Shown one piece after another: positions 37,662 to 51,200 of a stretch of DNA of 64,000 nucleotides. The DNA comes from Mactromeris polynyma. Its lineage: Eukaryota; Mollusca; Bivalvia; Venerida; Mactridae. Numbering within the stretch: position 1 is the first letter of the stretch; each line of letters starts with the position of its first letter. The stretch covers positions 496,001 to 560,000 of the forward strand of contig JASFXZ010000026.1 in the NCBI GenBank assembly GCA_032209605.1, given 5' to 3'. The notes under the pieces were generated by a model, which saw nothing but the letters and a program-made list of their open reading frames with translations, made no database searches and was not told where the DNA came from. The translations under genes were made by a program, and so were the position numbers.

Positions 37662-38643
37662 AAACTCCAGTCACACCAGACCTAAGACAGGTCTACAACT
37701 GAAAAATCGTAGCAAGTCCTGCGTTCTCTTAGGAGATTCGTACGTTGACACAGGACAATAATGCTGTCCTCACTAAGGTGGAATCACCTGTCCTAGATAG
37801 TCTTAGCACTGTTTTGCTTTAACGTATGTCTGTCGTGCGTTGTCGTATGTCAAGTCTTGGGTAGTCTTAAAAAGTTTAAGGAAATTATTGTCCTGCATTG
37901 TTGTAGGACTGGTCCTGCGTTATCGTATGTCGTCGTGCGTCATGACAGAAGTCCTGCTACCTCCATTTACGTCTTATCTAAGCAGTCCTTTATTTTCGTG
38001 GACCTGTCCAAGATGACGTACGACTGCCTGTATGTTCGACCTAGTCTTATTGCAACAAAAGCCATGCAACTCTTAGTTAGTTTAAGATCTTCTCAATATG
38101 TACCATTGATATAAAATCCTTTCAATTTTCTGAGACCACATCTTGATATATTTAACACTAAATAAGCTAAATTGTATACTTGTTGCCTCCAAAATTAACT
38201 CAGTCTCTTTAGTAGAATGTTATCTAATGCAACATAAACGCAGAGTGGATTTCCTTTATGCTAATTAAGTATTAAACTGAAACAAATATATCTCATTCAT
38301 AAAATTAATTTCGCTCTAGTTATTATAATTAAAATGTTTTCGTTAATCTCCCGTTCAAAAGCCATGTATCTATCAGATATAACATCGCATGTCAACGTGC
38401 GTTGACGTGCGTAGTCGTGCATAGTCGCGAGTCTGTGCCCTAAAACTACCCAGGACAACGCACATTGTCTTGCGTTAACATGCGTTCAACTATGGTTGTC
38501 ACATAAGACAACGCACATCATGGATGATTAATTCTAAACTGTGTCATCAGTCCTTGCTAGTCCTAGGACTAGTGGAAAAACTGAAAATCTCCCAAAAGTC
38601 ATATGACTCAAAAGTCGTATGACTTGGTGTGACTGGGGCTTAA
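37662..38643. mobile_element. Foldback-type element with CCAGTCACACCA ends
   Basis: The termini CTCCAGTCACACCA and (inverse) CCCCAGTCACACCA bound a 980-bp stretch filled with short words such as GTCCTGCGT, TCGTATGTC, CGTGCGTTG and AGTCGTATGAC in both orientations. It lies in a HECT intron. It is the same design as 16923-17627 but with different words. Confidence 0.7.
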
Positions 38644-38817
38644 TTGTTTGTATTGTTAGTATATTACCGGTATAAAAAACTCAGTTAAGATAAGTCGATA
38701 GTAAACACGACCATACCCACTTTCCAATACATGTAAAGCAGCTTACGGTCATTATCATGCCTGTTATCTTCAGTATTAGTATTAACTTTTGACGAAATAT
38801 CGCTCACAGTAGACAGT

Positions 38818-38895
38818 AGCGATAGCTCAATAGGTAGCGCTTCTGACTAGTAACTTGATCAATAGATAGGGTGTGAGTTTGAGACCCATTCCTGC
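38818..38895 (+). repeat. tRNA-like SINE head
   Basis: A box A-like GATAGCTCAATAGGTAGC and a box B-like GAGTTTGAGACCC at the right spacing for a tRNA-derived promoter. A similar one in the opposite orientation lies at 39347-39432. Confidence 0.55.
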
Positions 38896-39346
38896 ATCCC
38901 TTTTTTATAGACAATATGGTTTTTTATCCCTTACTCAGTGCTTGTCAATTACTTGTTGTTTGTCGTTTCTGTCTCTTTATTTTTTTGTTATCGTCTAATT
39001 TCTTTGTCGTAAAATCAAATGTGTTTAATGATGGCTATAGCGTCGTCACTAAAATGTTCATTTGAACTCCTTTCTTTTTTTGAAGTAGCTATATCAACTG
39101 AATTCCATATACTGTGAGTGTGTAGCGAAAAATGTACATGTATGTAAATCTACTGCACGATGATATCTTGCACTTTAAAAATCATGAAACCATATTGTTA
39201 TTAGTAAATAGCTTATAAATACACATGCTATACAATGTTTTAAATTAATGATATTCGAGCGAACATTTATAAGCATAAGTTGTGTAAGTACAACTGTAGA
39301 TGAACAACGAAATGTATAATATTGTAATGAAAAAAGAACTACATCA

Positions 39347-39432
39347 TGACAGTCTCGAACTCGGACCCAAAACTAAAAAGCTTATTTAGCATTGCAAGAA
39401 GCGGACTTGCTACCATCTGAGCTATCACAGCT
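39347..39432 (-). repeat. tRNA-like SINE head
   Basis: The minus strand gives TGATAGCTCAGATGGTAGCA (box A) and CCGAGTTCGAGACTG (box B). It resembles the 38818 copy and belongs to the HECT intron. Confidence 0.6.
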
Positions 39433-40400
39433 GTTAGTTTAATGAAATCATTATCACAATAAATAGTTTTGCTTGTTATTTGATTTACCTATTTTGATCA
39501 ATAAGGCTGGTCAAACCATGTAAACATTGCATGATGTCACTCTCATCTTATTGTGGTATACTTAATAAATAGTACTAAATTGAATATTTGAAGGTAAGAG
39601 TACTCATTTATTACTTTTTTATTAGATGCTATTTAAATGTAAAGTGCTTGCATTGTTCAGAGTAACATATCAGTCAGGGTTTTGTTTAGACATTTGAAAG
39701 TACAACAATTAACCTTTCTGAATGTGTGCTTTTACAGTGAAGAAACTTGGCTAAAATAATGTTATTGGGTTCATGAAATGACAAATAAGCTTAACACATC
39801 ACTGTGAAAACAGGCAAAGCTAGGGTAATTAAAATGTTTTACAATATAGTTACGGACCGTATTTGGTTGTATCCGGAGCACTTCAGCATATTCTGTTAAC
39901 AAACAAAAATGAGTGCACTTGTCTAATTATTTTCTTAAGAATCAGCATTTATTATTACATAAAACGCAAGTGGAATAAAATTCGGGACTAAATAGCATCT
40001 AGTTATGTATACATAATTTTGTAGAAATGTTTTTTTAAGGGGCAAGAAAGTTACACACAGCTGGTCGAAAACATTCCTGAAGTCAACCTTGTTGATACTG
40101 GAACACCTACAGTAAGTACAATGCTAAACATATTATTTCATATGGGCTGTCCCAATTACAAAGCAGGCTTTTGTTATACATGTATACAAATATCTGGTAC
40201 ACATGATCCTCCAGATTCACAAAATACATTCCGAAGAGAAAATAGCAGTCTTAGTTTGATTGAGATTGTTCATTGGCAGTAATGGAAGGTGCAATACTGT
40301 CAACGCCCCCTAGCACAAGGTTAAGCAGTATTCTATTTTCCAATGCAACAAAATATACTCAATGATCCTGGAAGACCAGAGATACAAAGATAACATGCCA

Positions 40401-40675
40401 ACATTCTCTATGTGGTGATGCACTTACGCAAAAGGTTGTGGGTTCCAGCCCCACAACGGCCGGCTACGGACTTTGTGGTGAGTTTACCAAAGACATGTCC
40501 TGAAGTCACTTGCCTCCCACCTTTGACACAAGTGGGAAAGCTGTCAGTCGCTTGCAAAGATCGAAGGAAAGCACTGGTTATGGCACCCAGGTAGATCCTT
40601 GAAAGACTGACTGCCGAAATGGCCTAAAAAGTGCTGATAAGGGCTTTAAACCCCATACAAACAAAGTTTTGCAAA
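40401..40675 (+). repeat. SINE, family 1, plus orientation
   Basis: A tRNA-like 3' box B (GTGGGTTCCAGCCCC) is followed by a conserved body (CAAGTGGGAAAGCTGTCAGT, GAAAGCACTGGTTATGGCAC, AAAGTGCTGATAAGGGC) and a short A/C-rich tail. The same body appears inverted at 59090-59376. Confidence 0.75.
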
Positions 40676-41309
40676 AGTACACTACTTTGACTTCAGTCAC
40701 GAATTACATGCCGGAAATAAGAAAAAATGTATATGTTAAATCACAAATGAGGTTTCCCCCCCCCCACACACACACACAATTTAGTGAGGAGGGGCATATA
40801 GGTTTGGTCTGCTCCATATGGACGGATGGACGTACGAATGTCCCGAATCTTGTGTGCGCAACTTCTCCTATACTAGTAGGCGGATTGGCTTCATTGTTTC
40901 ACCTTTATAGGTAGATGACCGTAAAGAAAGGAATTTTTGCTACACTTATTTTTACGAGAGTTATGTCATTATAGAACCTTTTCATGGTTATAGGTCACAT
41001 TCAACTTACCTGGCATGGCAGGCAGTGATGTCTATGGTACAGATAACAGTGAAACTACAATTGTAAGTAACTAATTGTTGTTTGGGTTGTTTCTGAAATT
41101 TCTGAAATTCAGCTAGTATACTATGGATTGCATTAAAAGTAAAATATGTTTGTTCGAACAGGGTAAGTCTTACTTTTTACCACTGGTTTAAAGTGAATGT
41201 TTTGTATTTTTTCGTAGCTCACTGGAGCTCAGCATGCACCTGATGTATTTATGTCAATCATATTCCATAAGTTGTTAAAGGCAGCGATCAAAGGATGGTG
41301 GAAAATGTA

Positions 41310-41720
41310 TTATGCTCCCTGTTCCCGTTCCCGAAAGGGGGGAGCATATAGTCGCCGCTTCTTCCGTCCGTCTGTCCGTCCTTCTGTCCGTCCTTCCGTC
41401 CATCCCACTTTTCTTGTCCGGACTTCTTCTCAGAAACCACTGACTGGAATCAACAAAACTAAATGGAAAGCTTCACTACCAAAAGGAGATACGCATATTA
41501 TCACACGGTTTTGGTTGGACTATTTTTCACGGAGATTATGTATATATGGTACCATTCTTGTCCGGACTACTTCTCAGATACTTCATTTAAACACCACAAT
41601 CTTCCTTACCCACCCAGTGAAACATCACCAAACTTTACAAGAATGTGACCCAGGTTGTCTTCTTTCAGAGTTGTTTAAAAGGTTATTGTCTGTGGCAGAA
41701 ATAGGTCACAGGAGGTAAAA
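41310..41720 (+). repeat. Dispersed repeat with GTCCGTCC run
   Basis: CGAAAGGGGGGAGCATATAG, then a (TCCG/TCTG)n run, then CTTGTCCGGACTTCTTCTCAG, a layout widely dispersed in bivalve genomes to my knowledge. The 155-codon open frame through it is an artefact of the repeat. Confidence 0.6.
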
Positions 41721-43043
41721 CTGGTTTACATCTTTATTGTCCATTTAGGCCAGTAGAGCCTCACGTTGTACCAAGTCTCTTGTTATTTTGCTTAAACGTC
41801 ATTCTTTACACATGCTGAAGTAAGAAAATATCGCTTTACCTTTATTGACCAAATTGTTGTGCTCAATATTTTAAGGTTGCTGATGACATACACCTATCAA
41901 CTGACCATCCTGATCTACCAACAGGCATAGGGAGACGAACCTTGTCACTAGTGAGTAAACAAGTTCTATCACAACTCCCAAAGTACACTGTATATATTTA
42001 ACATAATTATAATATTTCTTGGGACAGAAAAAATTAATTTGTCAGAAATAGAGATGAATTCAAATAGTCCATACAATTTGCTATTTTCTTATTTGTGGTA
42101 TTAAAATTTGCCTACTACTATAACCTTTGTTTAGTTCTGCACTGTTAGAGTCAATAAGAAAATAGGATTAATCTTCAAATTGTATATGGCTTATTTGGAA
42201 AAGCTGTAACAAAAAACAATTTCTTTTGTTCATTCACTATTACCTCACTTTTCATGCTTGTAGTAAACATATAATGGGCATTGAATTCCATTTTACGGAA
42301 TCGCCACACCACTCATAGTTCATTAAACACGACAGATGGGAGCACTGTAGTTTCAGGACCAGGAACTCCAGTGATTAAGACACAGAGGTAAGTACCTTAT
42401 ATTATATTTTTATTGTTCATAACAGTATGTGGGCTTACTAAGTAAATACTTTCATGTTTAATATTGGTGCTTTCATCATTTGAAAGATTTTTGCAAGACT
42501 GTATTAAGTGTTACAAATTTTTTTTTAATATAAGAACGAATTTGTGTGATGTTCTTTTTTTAAGACATAGGTTGATGTTTCACCAAGGTAGGGCCATGGA
42601 AGGGCAACGCCACTAAAGTTCATTTTAAAATAGGAACAAGACATTTTTATTCAATTGATTTACATTCTTTTGATATATCAATATCAAACTCAAGCCTGTT
42701 CTGATGCATCACTGTCAAACTTGATACATGGATAACATGTTTAAGAAAAAGGCTTAGTTTTCAATTGAGGTTGGCTCAGTTAAGATGAAGGTTGTCATTT
42801 CTAAAATAGAACAAGTCTATTTTCATTCTTTAACTTTCGTCTCCTTTGGTATATAAAACCCTCATAGACAGATAACTTTGGTGGAGATTAATGGGTAATA
42901 CCTTAACTAATATAAAACCCTATTAATATTAACAAAGAATATAATGTTAATGGCAATATTGTTCTCTGTTAGGAGACTCTGTATTGCCACTGCAATACTC
43001 TGTGATCTTGCTATTTATAGCAATGATCTCTGTAATGTTTCAG

Positions 43044-43130
43044 ACCGTATGACACCATAGAAGTCATTGATAGTGAGGATGAGCAGCTGCAGCAAGCACT
43101 ACAACAGAGCTTACAGGACAGTTTTGAGGT
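43044..43130 (+). CDS. HECT gene exon with ubiquitin-interacting motif
   Basis: Reads RPYDTIEVIDSEDEQLQQAL then QQSLQDSFE. The acidic run followed by L-x-x-A-L-x-x-S-L matches the UIM consensus, so the ligase may recognise ubiquitin already placed on a substrate. Splice sites TTTCAG and GTAAGT are canonical, and the phase (2/2) fits both neighbours. Confidence 0.8.
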
Positions 43131-43876
43131 GTAAGTCACCAGTTCCATAAATGTCAACTTGATGCTCGTGTGGTAGTTGTTCATTTTCACAACCTGGTGC
43201 CAGTGTCATGTAAAGGACTCATATCTCTACCTCATTACCAGAAATGATTGTTAGAACACTTTTGGGGAAAATATGTTACGGTCATATTCAGTTGAAAGTG
43301 TATTTGATAATGTATACTTTTTGTCAAGCCTGTCGAAACTCAACATAGTTGCCACAATGGCGGTTCAGTGTATGTTAGTGTACATGAAATATGTAGCTCA
43401 AGGTCCATGGTCAGAAGTAGAGGTCAGAGCTCAAGTGTTGAAACAGTCAGTAGCAAATAGAATACTGGACCAGTAACACAGGTGTCTGGGTTAAATCCTA
43501 CGGTGCACGAGATCAATATTTTTTTTGTTATTTTAATTTTAAATTGACATGTGGCTGGATGGCATGTTTTTCTGCATTTGACATAGTGAGATGTCATAAA
43601 CTTGAAATAGTTTGAATATTGCACAGAAACATGCTTTGTATGATAAAGTAAAGACATACAAGATATATCCATGCACATATACAGTATTTGAAAGGCTGTT
43701 CTGTACAAGACACTGTCATCTGTCGGACCTTTAAACAATATTTTACTTATATTTTGCTTGAGCTTGTTAACTACACGTATTGTTTTATCTTTTTTGAAAA
43801 TCTAGCACTCATTTTTATCAAAAAAGTAAAAATGAACTGATTCAGTATTTTATATAGATCAATCTTTTATTTCCAG

Positions 43877-44088
43877 GAAACCAAAAGAACCTGAAGTCAC
43901 TTTAAAAGACATTATTCATGACTTCCAGAAACAGATCAACAAAAGTCAAAAGCAGGAAATCATTATTTCAAGAAGAAACGTACTGGAAAGTGCATTTAGA
44001 GCCTTGGCGTAGACCTTTCAAACTTATACATCAAATTTAGTGGAGAATTAGGCCTTGATCATGGTGGGCCACGCCGGGAGTTTTTTAG
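43877..44088 (+). pseudogene. HECT N-lobe start exon with stop and frameshift
   Basis: Begins KPKEPEVTLKDIIHDFQKQI, then ISRRNVLESAFRALA. A TAG at 44010-44012 interrupts the frame. The HECT hallmark IKFSGELGLDHGGPRREFF follows in the +2 frame and ends at a TTTTTTAG|GTGAAG donor. Two closely spaced lesions in the most conserved part of the N-lobe argue that this copy no longer makes a full protein. Confidence 0.75.
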
Positions 44089-44129
44089 GTGAAGGTTGAT
44101 AGAGATTTAAAGTGATTTGGAAGTAAATA

Positions 44130-44302
44130 CAGTAAACTCCAGTTATAGTGATATCACTTATAGCGATATACCGCATATAGCGATATGATTTTTTGGACAT
44201 TGACAATGCGCTTTATTGTCAGTATGATCGGATATTAAGATATTTGGATAAAGATATTGTATGTTTATGGTCATCTCTGTATTGTATAAGCGGATTTTAC
44301 TG
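44130..44302. mobile_element. Tc1/mariner-type MITE in HECT intron
   Basis: CAGTAAACTCCAGTTATAGT at the left and the inverse CAGTAAAATCCGCTTATA at the right, with TA at 44128-44129 and a TTA on the right. It also contains internal TATAGCGATA direct repeats. It lies 40 bp downstream of the HECT exon ending at 44088. Confidence 0.75.
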
Positions 44303-45250
44303 TTATATTTACTGTTTTAAAAATCTTTAACCTATGCAAAAAAAAGTTAGATTTTATAGATCTCTATTGTAGTAGTCACTTGAAGAACTGTAATATTCCC
44401 TTATTCTGTCATACTGAGTGTTTAGCCAAAACACTTGACTCTGCATGTTGAGATAGGGTGTAACATTATTGGACATTACTATATTTGGCAAAGTGGCTCT
44501 GCAGTAATTATTTATTTCTGTGTTTAAGACAGCAGAACTAAGTTATCCACTGTAAATTATGCAGCTTTTTTATCACAGACACCTTAGCAATGAAAAGCAG
44601 ATAACATGAGTTAGAAGCTCATTTAATGGTTGCTTTGAAGAGTATGTACAATGTTATTTTAAATATAGTAAAATGTTTATATGAAATATGGCTGTAGAAG
44701 TTAAAATGTTAAAGTGAAATGACTTTAAAATTTATTTACGTAACTTTCAACAATTGCAAAATAATTGTTACAACCATTTTAATGAAAAGGGAAGAAATAA
44801 AGGAATGAGCTATTAATCATTTGAATATGCTTATTGACATAATGGTATGCTGGTCTATACTGAGTCTTGCCTTGAGAATGTCTAAAGATTATTTGGGTGT
44901 TATGTCCCTATGGAGTGTCTTATCTTAACACTGGCTGTTATGACATCCAGGCAAAAGAGAATGTGTCTGTACAATTTTCTGAACTGTGCACTCCACACTT
45001 ACCGTACAGTAATGTCCTGCCTTCACTGACTAACAAAAGGTTCTTTGTTTGATTCAATACACATAATATGTAAAATACAATACAAAACATAAAACTCCTT
45101 TATACTTCTTTACTTTTTGCTGCATGAACCTCAAGTGGTTATTGTTAGATATCACCACTATATTCATGCTATTATTTTAGTGAATATCACACCTATAATA
45201 ATATATTTTACATACTTAAGTCTGTTTTCATAATTTTCATTACATTTCAG

Positions 45251-45509
45251 ACTGGCTTTAAAAGACTTAAGCATGTCATCACTATTTGAAGGGCCAGGAA
45301 ATTCTAAGTTTTTCTCCCATGACTTGGAGAAACTAGAAGGCAGGCAATACTTTTTAGCCGGAAAACTGGTTGGTTTATCAATGCTTCACGACGGACCAGG
45401 TCTTGGGTTCATCAATGATGATCTTGCTAAGCTTATGCTTGGCATCCCTACTGATTTCAAGGATTTCAACGTTGACTCTATACCAGAATGCAGAGATGTG
45501 GTCAAAGAG
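45251..45509 (+). CDS. HECT N-lobe exon
   Basis: LALKDLSMSSLFEGPGNSKF, then LEGRQYFLAGKLVGLSMLHD and GPGLGFIND: the E2-facing N-lobe of G2E3-like HECT domains. It joins the preceding exon in phase 2 (AG|A gives Arg) and the next at 47399 in phase 0. Confidence 0.85.
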
Positions 45510-45899
45510 GTATATTAGTGTGCTTTTATTTATGCATTATTTATTTATTTCATTATTTTATGGCAGGAGGTTTCTAGGTGTCTTTCTTTAGACTTCTGTC
45601 TATGGGCTCTTCCACATATTTTATATTTTTCTTTGCAGTCTTGAATATCGATTGGGATGTTGACTTCAAACTTGCCCAGAATAGATTTTAAATAGTGTCG
45701 TACTTTACAAGTTTCATAATTCTGGTTCAGACGTCAGAGTTATGCCTCTGTTGTTTTTTTTGAAAATGCAAAATTCATGTTTTCCTTTAATTGCTATTCT
45801 AAATTTGATGTGAGGTATTGATTTCAGAATTGTTGTGAATAATTGCCTTCATAATATCCTGACCCTGAAAACTATTTTGATTCTGGCTCAAACTTCATT

Positions 45900-48800
45900 A
45901 TACCCCCAGATACAGAGTATCTTGAGATTGTATTGGAATCTAGCATGTCCATCTGTTTGTCTGCCTATCCATTGACACAATTTGTCCACACTTCTTCTCA
46001 GCAACTGTTACCACATTTCAGTCAAACTGTGCAGATGTATTTAACCTTAAGCAAATATGTGCATATTGAATCAGCGGGGGGGGGCATGTAGATTTGCCCT
46101 TGGCCGTCTGTCTGTATGTACGGCCTGAAAATCGTTTGGCATACATAGCTCCTTAAGACTCCCCAAACTTTACAGAAGTGTCCACTAGGACAAGCATTTG
46201 TTCACCTGGGTCCTGGGTAAACTTATTTATATCAGTCCTGTAACACAAGAGTTACAGCCCTTGCTTTTGTGCAGATTTCACGATAACATAACATGAAGTT
46301 GCACATTTAGTTCTGTATTAAATGTAAATGAACCTTGTCCATGTTATTTCTCTGCAAACAATTACCTAATATAATTTAAACTTTGCAGTTGTCTCAAGTA
46401 TCAAGCCAAAGTGTACATGTCCCATACAGAATTTGCTTTGATGACGGTTTCTTGAGTTTTGGCCCGTTAAAGGATTTCTCAATGTGAAAGTTATAGAAGT
46501 TTGTCTGCACTCTTTCCCTTTACCGCTTACATAGAATTGTTATTGCATCAGTTTTTTTTTCAAAATTTCGGTTTAAATTTGAGTGATTATGAATCTTTGT
46601 GAGTGAAAGATATGTGTCATGCCATTCCAAGATATATTAATGAACAATAGACTACAGAGCATGACAATTTTAGCTAATCTGGTTATTGCTCTGTGTCTGA
46701 TGTCTGGTGTCGCTTGTTGTTTGTCCATCTGTCCTCTGTCAACAATTACTTTAAATGACCTCCTCGTATACTGCTTGGCAAATTTGGGTGAAACTTCACA
46801 GGAATGTTCCTTGGGGTAGCCACTTGCATACTGAAGGCAAAAGAACTAAAATAAGATTTTAAAATTGCAATATTTAAAGATCTTTTCTGAAACCACTTGG
46901 GGAAGAGCTTTTATATTTTGTATGAAGACTCATGAAGTGGACTTCTACAAAGATTGTTGTAATTATGCCCATGTGTTAAAAAATGGCCAGGTTCCTATCT
47001 CTCGCATCTTTCCTTTGTTAGCCCTTGTTGTTTTGAACTCAGGTGAGTGATCAAGGGCAATAATGGCCCTCCTGTTCATGTCTATGGTATGAAACATATT
47101 TTAGAACTATTTTGATTGGCCAATCATGGTAAACTTTATGTACTGCAATGTGGAAGCATACAAAAGCCTTGTTGACTGATGTTTTCGGTGTCTTAAATCT
47201 TCTAGAAATGTTCATGTATAATATACTTTGAAATTAAATATGTTTTCTGCATTCGCGCAAGACTAGTATTGCCATTTTACTGATTGAAAACAGTGAATGC
47301 ATGAAAGACTATTAACATAATTGTTGGAGAAAATGTTTTGATGTCCAGTAGGTTAATATCAATGCTAAACAACTACATTTTGTCTCAATTTATTTCAGTT
47401 GAGGGAAGTTGATTCGCATCAGAAGAGGGACAATTTTCTCTCTCAGCATGGTGATTGGCTTGTGTCTCAAGGTTATACAAATGCCTGTCGACTGTCAGTA
47501 GATGATTTTGAGGGAGTAATTGAGGCTCTTACCAAACAGTTTATCTATTACAGGTAATTCGAAATTTAACAGCGAATGAAATACTAATGTTTGTATTACA
47601 TACATGAAATATAAAAAAAAATATGCTCTAATGCTGCCCTGGATTTTGCGGATTGTTTTATGCTAGATAATAGTTTATAATCCTGATCTGGCTAGATAAT
47701 ATAAGAGACCGTAGTTGAAACCATTTGATCAAGGAACATTGTTTAGTAACTGCCTGTTATACTGCGAAAAATGGTGTCTATAGGGCTTACTGTGAATGCC
47801 TGCATTCATTCCTTTTTATACGCCTGAAGGGTTTTATACGCCTGAAGGGTCGTATTAAGTTATGGTCTCCATCGTCTGTCCATCCGTCCGTCTGTTCGTT
47901 AGCAATTCCGTGTCTGGGCTTTGTTATCTATTATGGGATTTTCGAATTACTGGGCACACATCATCACCACAATAAGATGATGTGTCACGCGCAAATTCCA
48001 GGTCTGTAACAGTCAAGGTCACACTGGGGGGGTGGGGCGCCAATGTCAAATGGATTATTTTTGTGTCTGGGCCATAACTTTGTTAATTATAATGGGATTT
48101 TGAAATTACTTGTTGTCTGCAAAAAGTGCCTTGACTTTTCATCGACACACCAATATGGGTTACGCTGAAAGTTATATTACAAAGACTTTTATATATGACT
48201 TTTTGCGCCAACCTGAGGATACAGTAACTCATTAAATGCTCATTCGAATGAAACCCTTCAGGGATATAATGATATCAAATTTAGACATAGTTATGTGACA
48301 GTAAGATGAAATGCAGAGCAAAGTGTCCTCAACTGTAACTTTACTATTTCCAGAGTAATTCCCCTTCAATTTTGATTTTATATTATACTCACATCCATGG
48401 TAAGACCACGTACTTTTACAATATTGACATGGAACTTTTTTGTACAAGTGGATAAAATTGAGGATATTACATTTTTAAGGTGTTATGACACCGACTCCTC
48501 TCATTGCAGAGATATTACCTGTTGGTAGATTATCAACAAACATTCTGTACAAGGGCAATTTCATTACCTTCATTGGTTAGATAGAGACTTAAATTATATA
48601 AAGCTGTCTGTCCGTCCGTCCGTCCGTCGGTCCACAAATTGCATGTTTTTCCTTAATATCTTGAAAAATCGTTCAGATACTGAGTTCAAACTTTCAGGGA
48701 ATAGTAACAGCCATAGTATGTGTTTACCTGACAAGTTACATAACACTTGCCCAATCACCGTTGGAGTTACGCCCCTTTGTAATTTTCAAAAGTTACCCTT

Positions 48801-48960
48801 TGGTATCATAGTCCATCTGTCAATCACGCTTTTAAATCCAGACTCATATCTTGTTACTCTCAAATATACGTAGTAAACAGAGATTTTTTGTCCAGACCCA
48901 TATCTTTGTACTGTGTTTTCAGATTTTTATGCTTCCTGAAGGGTGATAATATAGTTTAAG
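45900..48960. repeat. Cluster of dispersed CTGTCCGTCC-type repeats in HECT introns
   Basis: At least four pieces share the pattern of a (CTGT/CCGT)n run followed by 200-300 bp of conserved non-coding DNA: about 45900-46500, 46640-47080, 47815-48175 and 48590-48960. They surround the real exon at 47399-47553. Short open frames inside them carry no domain. Confidence 0.5.
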
Positions 48961-49140
48961 TTGAGAAAAAGCCCTTTAATGACCAAAAATTGCAATATCA
49001 CAATGTCAAGCAAAACTGTAAAACTTTTGCACCAATAATACAGCAAACATGAAAGGTTGGGGCATATGTGTCCTTTGAACACAATGCTAGTTTGATATGC
49101 ATGTTGTACAATTGCCATGTGTACACTTTTGTAATTTTAG

Positions 49141-49379
49141 GACACTGGCTGAAATTCATCAATTCACGGAGGGAATAGATTCTGTGCTGGGTCTGTGGAG
49201 AGTGTTTAAGTCTCATTCTACTGTTTCCCTGCCAGTCCTGTGTTTCCAACCTGTACCTTTGTCAAAGGATGTGTTCATAAATATGTTATCCATCCAGTGG
49301 AGCGATACTGGGTCAAACCGGAGAATTATGGAGGAGGAAACCATTTACTCATGGGAACTGTTTCTTCAGGATATTCAAG
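49141..49379 (+). CDS. HECT exon between N- and C-lobes
   Basis: RTLAEIHQFTEGIDSVLGLW, then VPLSKDVFINMLSIQWSDTG and EEETIYSWELFLQDIQ. This is the usual hinge-proximal region of the same HECT subfamily. The acceptor TTTTAG and donor G|GTATGA are in phase with the flanking exons. Confidence 0.8.
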
Positions 49380-50249
49380 GTATGAACATTATTTCAATGC
49401 TAAAAGATAAAATGTTTTTTTTTATTCAAGCAGTCCTTGCTTTCTGCCATTAAAGCTCAGATTATGCCACTTGCATTTGAAGCGAACACACATTTAAAAG
49501 ATTTCAGGTATTTTACAGCCATTTTGTCAAAAATTACTTTTAACACCAAGAGCTTTGCTATGAAAAAATAACATTTATTTTCCTATATTTACATTCTTTA
49601 AAATATGTTCCTTACATCAAAATTAGTACTACTTATTTTATCATAATAATAGTCTTTCTCAAAGTATTGATGAACTGTTGGCAGGCATTCGAGCCCTAAC
49701 CTTAAATGAGTTGTGTAGGGCCAACATGGCTTTCAGTTTATTAAGTGACTCTGGCCACAAGCGCAGGTGATTTTGTAGTTATTTGTCCATTATGACCACA
49801 AACACTAAAGCAGCATACTGGAGTATTTACTTTTCAATTTCAATTGCCATATTTCACCCTGTGAGTAGCGGGGTTAGTACAGGATAGGGAGAAATAGCCG
49901 GAATTTGTGATCAATGTTCATTTCCACCAAGAATTGTAAATTTGCAGAATGGTCTAAATCTCGGGGCAGTTAAGTTCTCTTAATGTTCATTGATTAAACA
50001 GTGTTTTGAACATACTATCTGTACATCTACCTTTTATCGTATTAAAATGATGATAAAATTATTTCATTACCCTGCTGCCTGTATTTGTATAAGCTACAGG
50101 ATGCATGTTAACAGTTTGGCCAGTGGAGCATCAGGTCCTTATAGGCCTCATGTTTTAATTTCTTTAAAAAACTGAATGAATAAAGATTTAGCCTTTACTA
50201 CTTCAGTAAACTGCGACTACTGGTAAATATAGTTCAAACAATATATTTG

Positions 50250-51200
50250 TATGCCCTTGCCATTGAAAATGGCAGAAGGGCATAAAGTGTTACCCCTGTC
50301 CGTCCGTCTGTCTGTCTGTCCGAGCGAACAAGAGGCTACTTGTTGGGTGTTTCCTTGCTGTTTCCAATGAATATCTCTTGAAAGGTTGCATGGATTCATA
50401 TAATATTTTGTAGGGACATATATCAATACAAATTACAGGTTAAGTTTGATTTTGGTTACAATCTACCAAATTATGATTGAGTTATGATACTTTCTGGATT
50501 TCAATATTGGCAGTTTGTCAGTTTCCAATCTATATCTTTTGAAAGGTTGCATGGATTAATATACTATTTTGTAGGGACATATATCAATACAAATTACAGG
50601 TTAAGTTTGATTTTGGTTGCAATCCATCAAATTATGATTGAGTAATGGTTCTTTTTGGATTTGAATATTGACGGACTGTCAGTTTTCGATCAATATCTCA
50701 TGAAACAATGTATGGATTTACAGTATGTTTTGTTAGTAGAGACATAAAATAGCACAAATTAAAGGTCAAGTTCTAATTTGGTTGCAATCTACCAAATTCT
50801 AAATGAGTAATGGACCTTTTTTATTTGTATGTTGGAAATTGGACAGTTTCCAGGTTTAGGTTAAGGTTTCATTGGTTTGAATATTTTTTTCTTGATACAA
50901 ATACAGATAAAATTACTGGTCAAAGTTAATTATGGTTGCAATCTACCAAATTTTAAAACAGTTATGGACCTTTGCAACTTGAATGTATTACTGGCAAATA
51001 GTTTCTGATTGGTTTCTCTTAAAAGGTTGGAATGATTTGAATCTATGGATGTGTATAGTTTTACCAGGATCGATACAGGTCAAATTCGAATTTGGTTGCA
51101 ATCTACTAATTTTTTATTGTGTTTATAGCCCCATTCCGGATGATGTGCAGGTGAAGTTTGATTTTGGTCGCATTAGATGCAATTTACAAATATTAAATTT
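50250..51200 (+). repeat. Decaying tandem array, about 160-bp units
   Basis: After a (CCGT/CTGT)n tract (about 50300-50320), the words GAAAGGTTGCATGGATT, TACAGGTTAAGTTTGATTTT and GGTTGCAATCTACCAAATT recur roughly every 160 bp, with increasing divergence over about five units. Confidence 0.75.

Noticed and set aside
41251..41718. 155-codon frame with Arg/Pro/Ser repeats
   Set aside because: Runs through a dispersed repeat with a TCCG microsatellite, so the codon content reflects the repeat.
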